NCBI GenBank assembly: GCA_030670605.1
Contig: DAOVBK010000108.1
Coordinates: forward strand, 1 to 5,833
DNA: 5,833 nucleotides
From: Candidatus Stahliibacteriota bacterium
Lineage (GTDB): Bacteria > Hydrothermota > Tepidihabitantia > SM23-42
Direction of reading: 5' to 3'
The notes below the pieces were generated by a model. It ran no database searches. It saw nothing but the letters and a program-made list of their open reading frames with translations, and had not been told where the DNA came from. This document shows, piece by piece, positions 1-5,628 of the stretch. The position numbers and the translations under genes were made by a program. Positions within the stretch are counted from its first letter, which is position 1. Each line of letters opens with the position of its first letter.

Positions 1-83
1 CAAAGCACTGGATACGATCTACGCATAGTGGTCATTGGTCAAGGTTAAGAGGCTGGATATTCATCGTACTGGTGACTCGTGTC

Positions 84-129
84 TCGTATTCGTATATCAA
101 CGATTACGACCGATGATATGCGAGCACGA
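84..129. repeat. Imperfect inverted repeat (hairpin) in the leader
   Basis: Arms 84-98 (TCGTATTCGTATATC) and 115-129 (GATATGCGAGCACGA) pair over 15 positions with one mismatch (88/125) and two G-T wobbles, leaving a 16-nt loop. The arms and the sequence before them (63-90) are rich in TCGT-like units, so this looks like one of the modular spacer repeats seen elsewhere in the window rather than a terminator; no T-run follows. It could be the 3' end signal of an upstream gene outside the window or a dispersed repeat. The rest of 1-212 shows no coding frame that I can support. Confidence 0.55.
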
Positions 130-165
130 AATTAAGCTTCCGAGCCTTCGTCCTTGAACGCTCAG

Positions 166-204
166 TTAGGATTTGGTGTTTAGAGTTTGGGGTTTTTTAG
201 AATA
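166..204 (+). repeat. AT-rich spacer repeat fragment (TTAGGATTT/GTTTGG type) before ACAD 1
   Basis: The stretch TTAGGATTTGGTGTTTAGAG followed by TTTGGGGTTTT and GAATAGG closely resembles the right arm of the element before ACAD 3 (2571-2604). Its reverse complement resembles 5711-5730. It abuts the ribosome binding site of ACAD 1. Only the G/T-rich arm is recognisable here; no matching C/A-rich left arm is obvious upstream, so it is probably a partial copy. Confidence 0.55.
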
Positions 205-208
205 GGAG
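203..208 (+). promoter_or_regulatory. Ribosome binding site of ACAD 1
   Basis: TAGGAG ends 4 nt before the ATG at 213. The spacing is short but the same as in front of ACAD 3 and etfA, which supports this start. No other in-frame ATG lies between it and the conserved N-terminal region. Confidence 0.7.
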
Positions 209-212
209 TTTT

Positions 213-1319
213 ATGCCTTTAATTGAATTCAACAATGAACAAAAGCTCATCCTCAGTGAAATACGGAAGTTCTCTCAAGCAGAACTCGAACCATTGGCAA
301 CGGATATCGACCGCAACGATGCATTTCCTGTTGATATCATCAAGAAGCTGACCGACCTCGGGTTATCCGGGATCATCATTCCTGAAGAATATGGTGGCGC
401 CGCGTTGGACACGACCAGCTTTTGTATCGTACTCGAGGAACTTGCACGTGCATCTGCCTCGGTGAGCACGATTCTCTTTGTGAACAACTGCCTTGTTGCA
501 TATCCATTAATCCATTACGCGAGCGGAGAAAAGAAGGATCGCTATCTAAGACAACTCTGCAGCGGCACCATTGCAGGGTACTGTGTTGATGCAGGTATTG
601 ATGCACAGCGTGAGCGTATCCAAGTACGTACTACAGAGAAAGGCTGCTCAATTTCAGGTGAACATAATTTTGTGCTCAATGGTGAAATTGCGCAGTTTCT
701 TATCATGCCGATTTCACTGTCGGATAGACAATTGCATGTGGTCGACATGCACCCCGACATAAAACCGGTAAAGCAGGAAATCATGGGACTGAAAGGCGCT
801 GGTGTAGTACGTCTTGCATTCTCAAATACCGTGCTCAACGATACCACTTCCTTGACTGGTGCAGCGCAGACTGATGAAGCCTTGCATGCTGTGCATGACT
901 ATGCCAATATTGGATTTGCCGCGATATCACTTGGTCTTGCAGTCGCCGCACGTGATGCTTCGGTCACGTATGCTAAAGAACGACAGCAGTTTGGCAGAGC
1001 GATATGTGAATTCCCGATGGTTCAAGAAATGCTTGTTGATATGAGCGCTGGGGTTGAAGCCGCGAGGTGTCTTGTCTACGATGCTGCTGCGCGTGTTGAT
1101 CGAGGTGAGGATTTTGTCCTTGCAGCACACACTGCGCGACTCGTGAGCAGCAACACTGCAGTGTTCTGCGGCACAAAAGCAGTTCAGGTACATGGAGGTT
1201 ATGGTTACACAAAAGACTATCCAGTTGAACGTCATCTCAGGGACGCCAAGACGATACAGCTTATCATGGATACTCCGCAAGATTTAAAGCTTAGAATTGC
1301 AAAGGAGTTGCTCAAATGA
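213..1319 (+). CDS. ACAD-family protein lacking the catalytic Glu (ACAD 1); likely partner subunit of ACAD 2
   Basis: A 368-aa protein with the full ACAD layout: helical N-terminal domain (about 1-115, with the PEEYGG motif at 57-62), middle beta domain (about 116-215) and C-terminal helical domain (about 225-368). It is slightly shorter than usual, mainly in the middle domain. The flavin-ring motif TEPNAGSD, present in both neighbours, is replaced by an unrelated stretch near 122-132, and the FIT motif reads FVL (153-155). The catalytic Glu of YEGTSEIQ is Met352 (local sequence LIMDTPQDL, 350-358). The alternative Glu position used by isovaleryl-CoA dehydrogenase (the LDxxR region) reads HDYAN (228-232), so it offers no base either. 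In contrast, the residues that reach over to the neighbouring subunit's FAD are intact: Arg257 and Phe260 in ERQQFG, and Gln325 and Gly329 in QVHGGYGY. It overlaps ACAD 2 by ATGA. I infer a non-catalytic subunit of a heteromeric dehydrogenase. A decaying gene is possible but the frame is intact and the retained motifs are selective. Confidence 0.9.
   Translation: MPLIEFNNEQKLILSEIRKFSQAELEPLATDIDRNDAFPVDIIKKLTDLGLSGIIIPEEYGGAALDTTSFCIVLEELARASASVSTILFVNNCLVAYPLIHYASGEKKDRYLRQLCSGTIAGYCVDAGIDAQRERIQVRTTEKGCSISGEHNFVLNGEIAQFLIMPISLSDRQLHVVDMHPDIKPVKQEIMGLKGAGVVRLAFSNTVLNDTTSLTGAAQTDEALHAVHDYANIGFAAISLGLAVAARDASVTYAKERQQFGRAICEFPMVQEMLVDMSAGVEAARCLVYDAAARVDRGEDFVLAAHTARLVSSNTAVFCGTKAVQVHGGYGYTKDYPVERHLRDAKTIQLIMDTPQDLKLRIAKELLK
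1301..1307 (+). promoter_or_regulatory. Ribosome binding site of ACAD 2, inside ACAD 1
   Basis: AAAGGAG lies within the last codons of ACAD 1, 8 nt before the ATG at 1316. That ATG overlaps the ACAD 1 stop (ATGA, 1316-1319). This arrangement favours translational coupling and matched amounts of the two proteins. Confidence 0.75.
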
Positions 1320-2452
1320 TCTTGGACCAGCAATATGAGGAATTCAGAGAGAAAGTAAGAGAATTTGCCGCGAATCAAGTCTGCCCGAGAGCATCAGAGC
1401 TTGACCGTAAGGATGAATTTCCCTGGGATTTGGTCAAGAAGATGGCAGAAATGGAACTGCTTGCACTCTATGTGCCCAAGAAATATGGTGGTGCCGGTCG
1501 TGATGTTCTCACGTATGCCATTGCCGTTGAGGAGGTCGGTCGTGTGTGTGGTTCAACAGGGATTTTCCTTGCCGCACATTCGTCCCTCGGCGTGTTTCCC
1601 ATTTATGTATCAGGCACTGAAGAGCAGAAACAGAAGTTCCTTATTCCGCTCGCACGTGGAGAAAAGATTGGTTCATTCGGTTTGACTGAACCGAATGCTG
1701 GCAGTGATGCTGCCGGTACGCAGACGACTGCCATCCGTGTTGATGATACGTATCTCGTGAATGGTACAAAGCGTTTTATTACGTCAGGTAGCGTCGCTGA
1801 CATAATTGTTTTTACTGCGACAAAAGATCCGAAACTCGGCTATCCAGGTATCTCTGCCTTCATCGTTGAAAAGGGAACTCCTGGTTTTTCTGCAGGCAAA
1901 CAAGAGGACAAACTTGGTCTGCGTGGGTCGATTACATCCGAGCTCGTGTTTGAGGACTGCAAGATACCAAAAGAGAACCTACTTGGCAAAGAAGGTGAGG
2001 GTTTCAAGGTCTTCATGGAAACGCTTGACAGTGGTCGAATTTCGATCGGTGCACTTGCCCTCGGGATTGCCCAAGGAGCGTTCGATTCATCAGTCACATT
2101 CGTACGGAGCAATACTACGCACGGGAGACCATTAAGAAAATCGCAACTCATCCAATCAATGATTGCTGAAATGGGTACAGAAATCGAAGCAGCACGTTTG
2201 CTCGTGTATCAAGCCGCCATGCTCAAAGATAAAGGATTACCGTTCACCAAAGAGGCGGCAATGGCAAAATATTATGCCTCTACGGCCGGCATGAAAGCAG
2301 CAGATATGGCGATATCGATTCACGGTTTGTATGGTATTACAAAGGAATACCCGGTGGAACGGTTCCTGCGTGATGAAAAATTGATGGAGATTGGTGAAGG
2401 GACATCAGAAATACAGAAGATAGTCATCGCGCGGAAAATATTAGGCAAATAA
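1316..2452 (+). CDS. Acyl-CoA dehydrogenase, catalytic subunit lacking the trans FAD contacts (ACAD 2)
   Basis: A 378-aa acyl-CoA dehydrogenase, predicted to oxidise an acyl-CoA to the trans-2-enoyl-CoA with FAD and pass electrons to ETF. The catalytic half is canonical: FGLTEPNAGSD (121-131), NGTKRFIT (149-156), LDSGR (237-241) and the catalytic Glu361 in GEGTSEIQ (360-367). The residues that normally contact the ADP part of FAD in the adjacent subunit are changed. In the segment FVRSNTTHG (262-270) the usual Arg is Asn266 and the usual Phe is His269. In SIHGLYGI (334-341) the usual Gln is Ser334 and the second Gly of HGG is Leu338. These are exactly the residues ACAD 1 keeps. The start is fixed by the ATGA overlap and an upstream AAAGGAG. 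Family membership is certain; the heteromer with ACAD 1 is inference. The substrate cannot be read from the sequence. Confidence 0.93.
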   Translation: MILDQQYEEFREKVREFAANQVCPRASELDRKDEFPWDLVKKMAEMELLALYVPKKYGGAGRDVLTYAIAVEEVGRVCGSTGIFLAAHSSLGVFPIYVSGTEEQKQKFLIPLARGEKIGSFGLTEPNAGSDAAGTQTTAIRVDDTYLVNGTKRFITSGSVADIIVFTATKDPKLGYPGISAFIVEKGTPGFSAGKQEDKLGLRGSITSELVFEDCKIPKENLLGKEGEGFKVFMETLDSGRISIGALALGIAQGAFDSSVTFVRSNTTHGRPLRKSQLIQSMIAEMGTEIEAARLLVYQAAMLKDKGLPFTKEAAMAKYYASTAGMKAADMAISIHGLYGITKEYPVERFLRDEKLMEIGEGTSEIQKIVIARKILGK

Positions 2453-2459
2453 ATTTGCC
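2444..2459 (+). other. Small hairpin spanning the ACAD 2 stop codon
   Basis: GGCAAA (2444-2449) and TTTGCC (2454-2459) pair perfectly around a TAAA loop that contains the TAA stop (2450-2452). The stem is only 6-7 bp and lacks a T-run, so it is a weak terminator candidate at best; chance is possible. Confidence 0.3.
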
Positions 2460-2600
2460 AAATCCTAAACACGAAACACTAAATCCTGAGTAATTTCAAA
2501 TGACCAAAGACCCAATATCAAATATGCAGTTCGCCATTTGGTATTTTAATAATTTGGATTTCCTTAGAATTTAGGATTTAGGGTTTGGAGTTTTCCGAAT
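2456..2600. repeat. Degenerate long inverted repeat filling the ACAD 2-ACAD 3 gap
   Basis: The left half is C/A-rich with units such as CCAAATCCTAAAC and ACTAAATCCT. The right half is the G/T-rich counterpart (TTAGGATTTAGGGTTTGGAG). CTAAATCCT (2479-2487) pairs perfectly with AGGATTTAG (2573-2581), CCAAA (2504-2508) with TTTGG (2553-2557), and at the centre AATATCAAAT (2514-2523) pairs with ATTTGGTATT (2536-2545) with one G-T wobble and a 12-nt loop. The whole gap is therefore one imperfect fold-back element. It shows no frame or transposase and is best described as a dispersed non-coding repeat. Related sequence occurs at 166-204 and, inverted, from 5711. Confidence 0.7.
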
Positions 2601-2604
2601 AGGT

Positions 2605-2610
2605 AGGAGG
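2605..2610 (+). promoter_or_regulatory. Ribosome binding site of ACAD 3
   Basis: AGGAGG ends 4 nt before the ATG at 2615. It sits directly after GAATAGG, a string also found just before ACAD 1, at the edge of the spacer repeat. Confidence 0.85.
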
Positions 2611-2614
2611 TTCA

Positions 2615-3757
2615 ATGGATTTTGATTTAACGAGTGACCAGAAAATGTTGCAGACTGAGGTGCGGAAATTTGCAGAGGCTGAACTCGGTCCGGTTGCGCC
2701 AGATATAGATAAATCAGGCGAATTTCCCTGGGATAACTTGAAAAAGATGGCGGAGTTGGGTCTGCTTGGTATTATCGTTCCGGAGGAATATGGCGGTGCT
2801 GGATTCGATTTTGTATCTCTCGCCATCGCCATTGAGGAAATCTCGCGCGTTTGTGCGACGACCGGTGTTATTGTTGCGGTGAATAACTCGTTGACAGGCT
2901 ATCCGATAATGCAGTTCGGTAATGACGCACAGAAGAAGAAGTACTTGCCACTCTTGGCGAGTGGAAAGAAAATCGGTGCATTCGGCCTGACTGAACCAAA
3001 TGCTGGTTCTGATGTTGCTGCAATGGAAGCAACGGCACGGCTCGATGGTGACCACTACATTCTCAATGGTACAAAACGGTTTATCACCAATGCTGGTGAG
3101 GCGGGCGTCTTTATTGTCTTTGCATATACGAACAAAGAGCTGAAACACAAAGGCATCAGTGTTTTTATTGTTGAACGTGATACACCGGGGTTCAGTCTTG
3201 GTAAGCATGAAGACCTCATGGGTATACGGGCGACTGCGAACTGCGAGTTGATATTTGAAGATGCCAAAATCCCGAAAGAGAATCTCCTCGGTGAAGAAAA
3301 CGGGGGTTTCAAGATTTGTATGAACACACTTGATGTCTCTCGCATTGACATTGGCGCGCAGGCAGTAGGAATTGCACAGGGTGCGCTTGATGAGGCGATT
3401 ACGTACTCAAAAGAGCGCAAGGCATTCGGGCAGCCGATATGTAACTTCGAAATGATACAATCAATGCTCGCGGAGATGGCGACGCAGATCCAGGCAGCAC
3501 GACTGCTCGTGTACTATGCTGGCTACTGCAAGGACAAAGGCATGCATCGCTTTTCCCGTGAGTCTGCCATGTCCAAGTACTATGCTGCGATGATTGCTGT
3601 TGATGTGGCTCGCATGGCATTGCAGATTCATGGCGGCTACGGTTACACAAAAGACTATCCTATCGAACGGCTCTATCGTGATGCCAAAATTCTTGAGCTT
3701 TACGAAGGAACCTCAGAGATACAGAAAATAGTTATTGCTAGAGATCTACTGAAGTAG
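2615..3757 (+). CDS. Acyl-CoA dehydrogenase, short-chain/butyryl-CoA type, complete (ACAD 3)
   Basis: A 380-aa enzyme of the usual length for short-chain acyl-CoA dehydrogenases. It forms the 2,3-double bond of an acyl-CoA (or catalyses the reverse reaction in fermentative organisms) with FAD, exchanging electrons with ETF in the cytoplasm. All motifs are present: PEEYGGAG (56-63), FGLTEPNAGSD (123-133), LNGTKRFITNA (150-160), LDVSR (239-243), the trans FAD residues Arg268 and Phe271 in ERKAFG, Gln337 and Gly341 in QIHGGYGYTKDYP, and the catalytic Glu364 in YEGTSEIQ (363-370). It therefore does not need a heteromeric partner and is probably a homotetramer. Overall wording resembles butyryl-CoA dehydrogenases, but chain length cannot be proven. 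It shares short stretches of identical DNA with ACAD 1 (3641-3660) and ACAD 2 (2720-2734), in line with an old family expansion. A 109-nt gap with hairpins separates it from etfB. Confidence 0.95.
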   Translation: MDFDLTSDQKMLQTEVRKFAEAELGPVAPDIDKSGEFPWDNLKKMAELGLLGIIVPEEYGGAGFDFVSLAIAIEEISRVCATTGVIVAVNNSLTGYPIMQFGNDAQKKKYLPLLASGKKIGAFGLTEPNAGSDVAAMEATARLDGDHYILNGTKRFITNAGEAGVFIVFAYTNKELKHKGISVFIVERDTPGFSLGKHEDLMGIRATANCELIFEDAKIPKENLLGEENGGFKICMNTLDVSRIDIGAQAVGIAQGALDEAITYSKERKAFGQPICNFEMIQSMLAEMATQIQAARLLVYYAGYCKDKGMHRFSRESAMSKYYAAMIAVDVARMALQIHGGYGYTKDYPIERLYRDAKILELYEGTSEIQKIVIARDLLK

Positions 3758-3763
3758 ATCTCT
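3740..3763 (+). terminator. Perfect 10-bp hairpin spanning the ACAD 3 stop codon
   Basis: AGAGATCTAC (3740-3749) and GTAGATCTCT (3754-3763) are perfect reverse complements around a TGAA tetraloop. The TAG stop (3755-3757) is in the right arm. Only TTT follows, so intrinsic termination would be inefficient. It could act as a partial terminator or as an mRNA end-stabilising stem between the dehydrogenase and ETF genes. Confidence 0.5.
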
Positions 3764-3773
3764 TTGATTCAAA

Positions 3774-3845
3774 CAGATGATGGCAGATGCAGACGGATAT
3801 GAATCTGTATAAATCTGCCTAAATCCGTCTGCATCATTTTTCTTT
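3774..3845 (+). repeat. Head-to-head inverted repeat of about 10-nt units with T-run, possible terminator/attenuator
   Basis: GATGCAGACGGAT (3786-3798) and ATCCGTCTGCATC (3823-3835) form a perfect 13-bp stem with a 24-nt loop, followed by a T-rich run (TTTTTCTTT, 3837-3845). The right side consists of consecutive 10-nt units: AATCTGTATA (3802), AATCTGCCTA (3812) and AATCCGTCTG (3822). Reading the left arm on the minus strand gives the same kind of units (ATCCGTCTGC, ATCTGCCATC, ATCTG). Stem plus T-run could terminate or attenuate transcription before etfBA, but the modular make-up suggests a dispersed spacer repeat, and both may be true. Confidence 0.65.
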
Positions 3846-3854
3846 CAGAAAAAT

Positions 3855-3869
3855 AAGGAGGTTGTTTTG
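3855..3869 (+). promoter_or_regulatory. Ribosome binding site and TTG start of etfB
   Basis: AAGGAGG (3855-3861) lies 5 nt before TTG at 3867. The protein starting here, (M)DIIVCIKRVP, matches the usual first residues of EtfB. No ATG or GTG gives a better start: the next in-frame Met is codon 36, inside the conserved domain. The strong Shine-Dalgarno site decides for the TTG. Confidence 0.85.
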
Positions 3870-4640
3870 GATATCATTGTTTGCATCAAAAGGGTACCCC
3901 AGACAGCAGAAGCTGAAGTCAAGATCGATTCATCCAAGAAGGATATCATCAAGGATCGTCTAACATTCGACATGAATGAGGCGGATACCTATGCACTTGA
4001 GGAGGCGATTCTTTTTAAGGAGAAATTCGGCGGCACGTTGACCGTCGTATCTTTGGGTCGAGTAGAAGCAGAAGATACGCTGCGTATTGCCCTGGCAAAG
4101 GGAGCCGACCATGCGATACGCATAAAAGCCGAGGATTTTGAGGAGCTCGATGGCTACAAGACGGCCACGATTATGAAAGAGGCCATCAAGGATGTAAAAC
4201 ATGACATTATTTTCACCGGCTGCATGGCAACAGATGATGTATACTCGCAGGTCGGGGTTATACTTGCAGAGCTTCTTGGTATACCGCATGCTACACTTGT
4301 CACAAAGATTGATATGGAGAACGACAAACTGCATGCCTACAGGGAGCTTGAGGGTGGGTTGCTTGAGCACCTTGAGATTACGCTCCCTGCGCTCTGCACG
4401 ATTCAAACCGGGATTAATGAACCGCGGTACGCATCCCTTCTTGCTATTAGAAGAGCGGCAAAAAAAGAACTTAAAATCCTCGGTAGTGCCGAAATAGTTG
4501 CAGAAAACATCATCTCACATTCGGTGCTTGATGAATTGTATGTTCCTCCGGTGGGCAAGCGCGCGGAAATGTTGACTGGTAGTATGGATGAGATCACGAC
4601 GAAACTCGGTGGCATTGTCAAAGAAAAAGGACTACTCTAG
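3867..4640 (+). CDS. etfB: Electron transfer flavoprotein beta subunit
   Basis: A 257-aa protein, normal length for EtfB, the subunit that packs against EtfA, binds AMP (or a second FAD in bifurcating ETFs) and carries the loop that recognises acyl-CoA dehydrogenases. Visible marks: N-terminal strand DIIVCIKRVP (2-11), the MNEAD..ALEEA segment (36-47), the nucleotide loop TDDVYSQVG (122-130), the signature YRELEGGLLEHLEITLPA (158-175), and NEPRYASLLAIRRAAKK (184-200), which corresponds to the dehydrogenase recognition loop with its anchoring Leu. The loop 122-130 lacks the DGDTAQVGP wording I associate with bifurcating EtfB, which leans towards a simple ETF, but residue-level assignment is uncertain. 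It is followed 10 nt later by etfA and follows three dehydrogenases, so these are its likely partners. Confidence 0.96.
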   Translation: MDIIVCIKRVPQTAEAEVKIDSSKKDIIKDRLTFDMNEADTYALEEAILFKEKFGGTLTVVSLGRVEAEDTLRIALAKGADHAIRIKAEDFEELDGYKTATIMKEAIKDVKHDIIFTGCMATDDVYSQVGVILAELLGIPHATLVTKIDMENDKLHAYRELEGGLLEHLEITLPALCTIQTGINEPRYASLLAIRRAAKKELKILGSAEIVAENIISHSVLDELYVPPVGKRAEMLTGSMDEITTKLGGIVKEKGLL

Positions 4641-4646
4641 GGGAGG
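4641..4646 (+). promoter_or_regulatory. Ribosome binding site that fixes the etfA start
   Basis: GGGAGG directly follows the etfB stop and ends 4 nt before ATG 4651. An earlier in-frame ATG at 4588 would lie inside etfB and add 21 residues with no resemblance to EtfA. The ATG at 4647 is out of frame. Confidence 0.85.
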
Positions 4647-4650
4647 ATGT

Positions 4651-5628
4651 ATGGGTGAGATATTTGCATTGGTTGAACATCGTCAGGATGCAGTCAGGGA
4701 TATCACATTCGAACTTCTGACCTGTGGCCGGAAACTTGCCGACCAGCAGAATACACAGTTGACAGCAATACTTCTTGGACATGGCACGTCCAAGATGCTC
4801 GATGCTCTGAAGAATCATGCCCACCGCATCATCGTTGTTGACCACGAACTTTTCGGAAAATTCAATGCCGAGACGTATCAGGCAACACTTGTTGATATCA
4901 TCCAGAAGGAAAAACCCTTTCTCACGCTCATTGGTCACTCTGCCTTTGGTTGGGACCTCTCGCCTTCTCTCGCGACGCAATTGGGAGTTCCCTTTACAAC
5001 AGACTGCCTTGCGATTGAGATACGCGACGGCATGGTGCGCGTAACGCGTCAGATGTATGATGGCAAACTGAGTGCACATGTCACCTTGCGAGAACACGAC
5101 AGCTACATGGTCACATTGAGGAGTGGTTCTGTTCCTGCAGAGGAGGGGACACTCAAGGCTGAGGTGCAAACCTACGATCCACCGCTTACTGCAGAACCAG
5201 AGTATCGTAAATTCCTGGAATACATAGAGGCCGCAGTTGGCGAAGTCGATATTACCAAGGCTGATATTATCGTGAGCATTGGTAGAGGAATCAAAGAGCA
5301 GGCGAACATGCCGGCAATTGAAGATTTAGTCAAGGCGATTGGTGGTGTACTTGCGTGCTCGCGACCAGTCGTTGATGCCGGCTGGCTTCCCAAGGACCGC
5401 CAGGTTGGGTCTTCCGGGAAGACCGTTAAGCCGAAACTCTACATTGCCCTTGGTATTTCAGGAGCATTTCAACACATTGTTGGTATGAAGGGTGCTGATA
5501 CGATTATCGCAGTCAACAAAGACCCGAATGCACCGATTTTCAATGAGGCAGACTATGGGATTGTCGAAGATTTATTCAAGGTCGTCCCTGTCTTCAAAGA
5601 AAAGATTGTTGAACTAAAACAAAAATGA
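4651..5628 (+). CDS. etfA: Electron transfer flavoprotein alpha subunit
   Basis: A 325-aa protein, normal for EtfA, which binds the redox-active FAD of ETF and shuttles electrons from acyl-CoA dehydrogenases to a membrane quinone oxidoreductase or another acceptor. The N-terminal domain (about 1-190) starts MGEIFALVEH and includes TRQMYDGKLSAHVTL (132-146). The C-terminal FAD domain is textbook: SIGRGIK (209-215), SRPVVDAGWLP (237-247), RQVGSSGKTV (250-259), LYIALGISGAFQH (263-275), AVNKDPNAPIF (287-297) and ADYGIVEDLFKVVP (300-313). The usual QTG by the flavin N5 reads SSG (Ser254, Ser255), a mild change. There is no fused ferredoxin domain. It is co-transcribed with etfB (10-nt gap). No ETF-quinone oxidoreductase gene lies in the window, so the final acceptor is unknown. 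Confidence 0.97.
   Translation: MGEIFALVEHRQDAVRDITFELLTCGRKLADQQNTQLTAILLGHGTSKMLDALKNHAHRIIVVDHELFGKFNAETYQATLVDIIQKEKPFLTLIGHSAFGWDLSPSLATQLGVPFTTDCLAIEIRDGMVRVTRQMYDGKLSAHVTLREHDSYMVTLRSGSVPAEEGTLKAEVQTYDPPLTAEPEYRKFLEYIEAAVGEVDITKADIIVSIGRGIKEQANMPAIEDLVKAIGGVLACSRPVVDAGWLPKDRQVGSSGKTVKPKLYIALGISGAFQHIVGMKGADTIIAVNKDPNAPIFNEADYGIVEDLFKVVPVFKEKIVELKQK

Noticed and set aside
1..60. GGTCATTGGTCA-like short repetition in the leader
   Set aside because: Only about one and a half units are visible, which is too little to call a repeat.
213..1319. ACAD 1 as a decaying pseudogene
   Set aside because: The frame is intact, the length is near normal, it is coupled to ACAD 2, and the motifs serving the partner's FAD are selectively retained.
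2541..2560. AT-rich stretch as a -10 promoter element for ACAD 3
   Set aside because: Many TATTTT/TAAT-like strings occur in the AT-rich repeat and no matching -35 element stands out, so I do not call a promoter.
2714..3208. Minus-strand open frame (164 codons) opposite ACAD 3
   Set aside because: It is a shadow of a strongly conserved gene, with no ribosome site or family resemblance.
3774..3835. The 10-nt repeated units as a small CRISPR array
   Set aside because: The units are too short, have no spacers and are arranged head-to-head; no cas genes are present.
4588..4650. Upstream extension of etfA to the ATG at 4588
   Set aside because: It overlaps etfB, adds residues unlike EtfA, and has no ribosome site, whereas GGGAGG stands just before ATG 4651.
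4618..5169. Long minus-strand open frame (183 codons) opposite etfA
   Set aside because: The + strand frame encodes conserved EtfA throughout; the antisense protein shows no recognisable domain.
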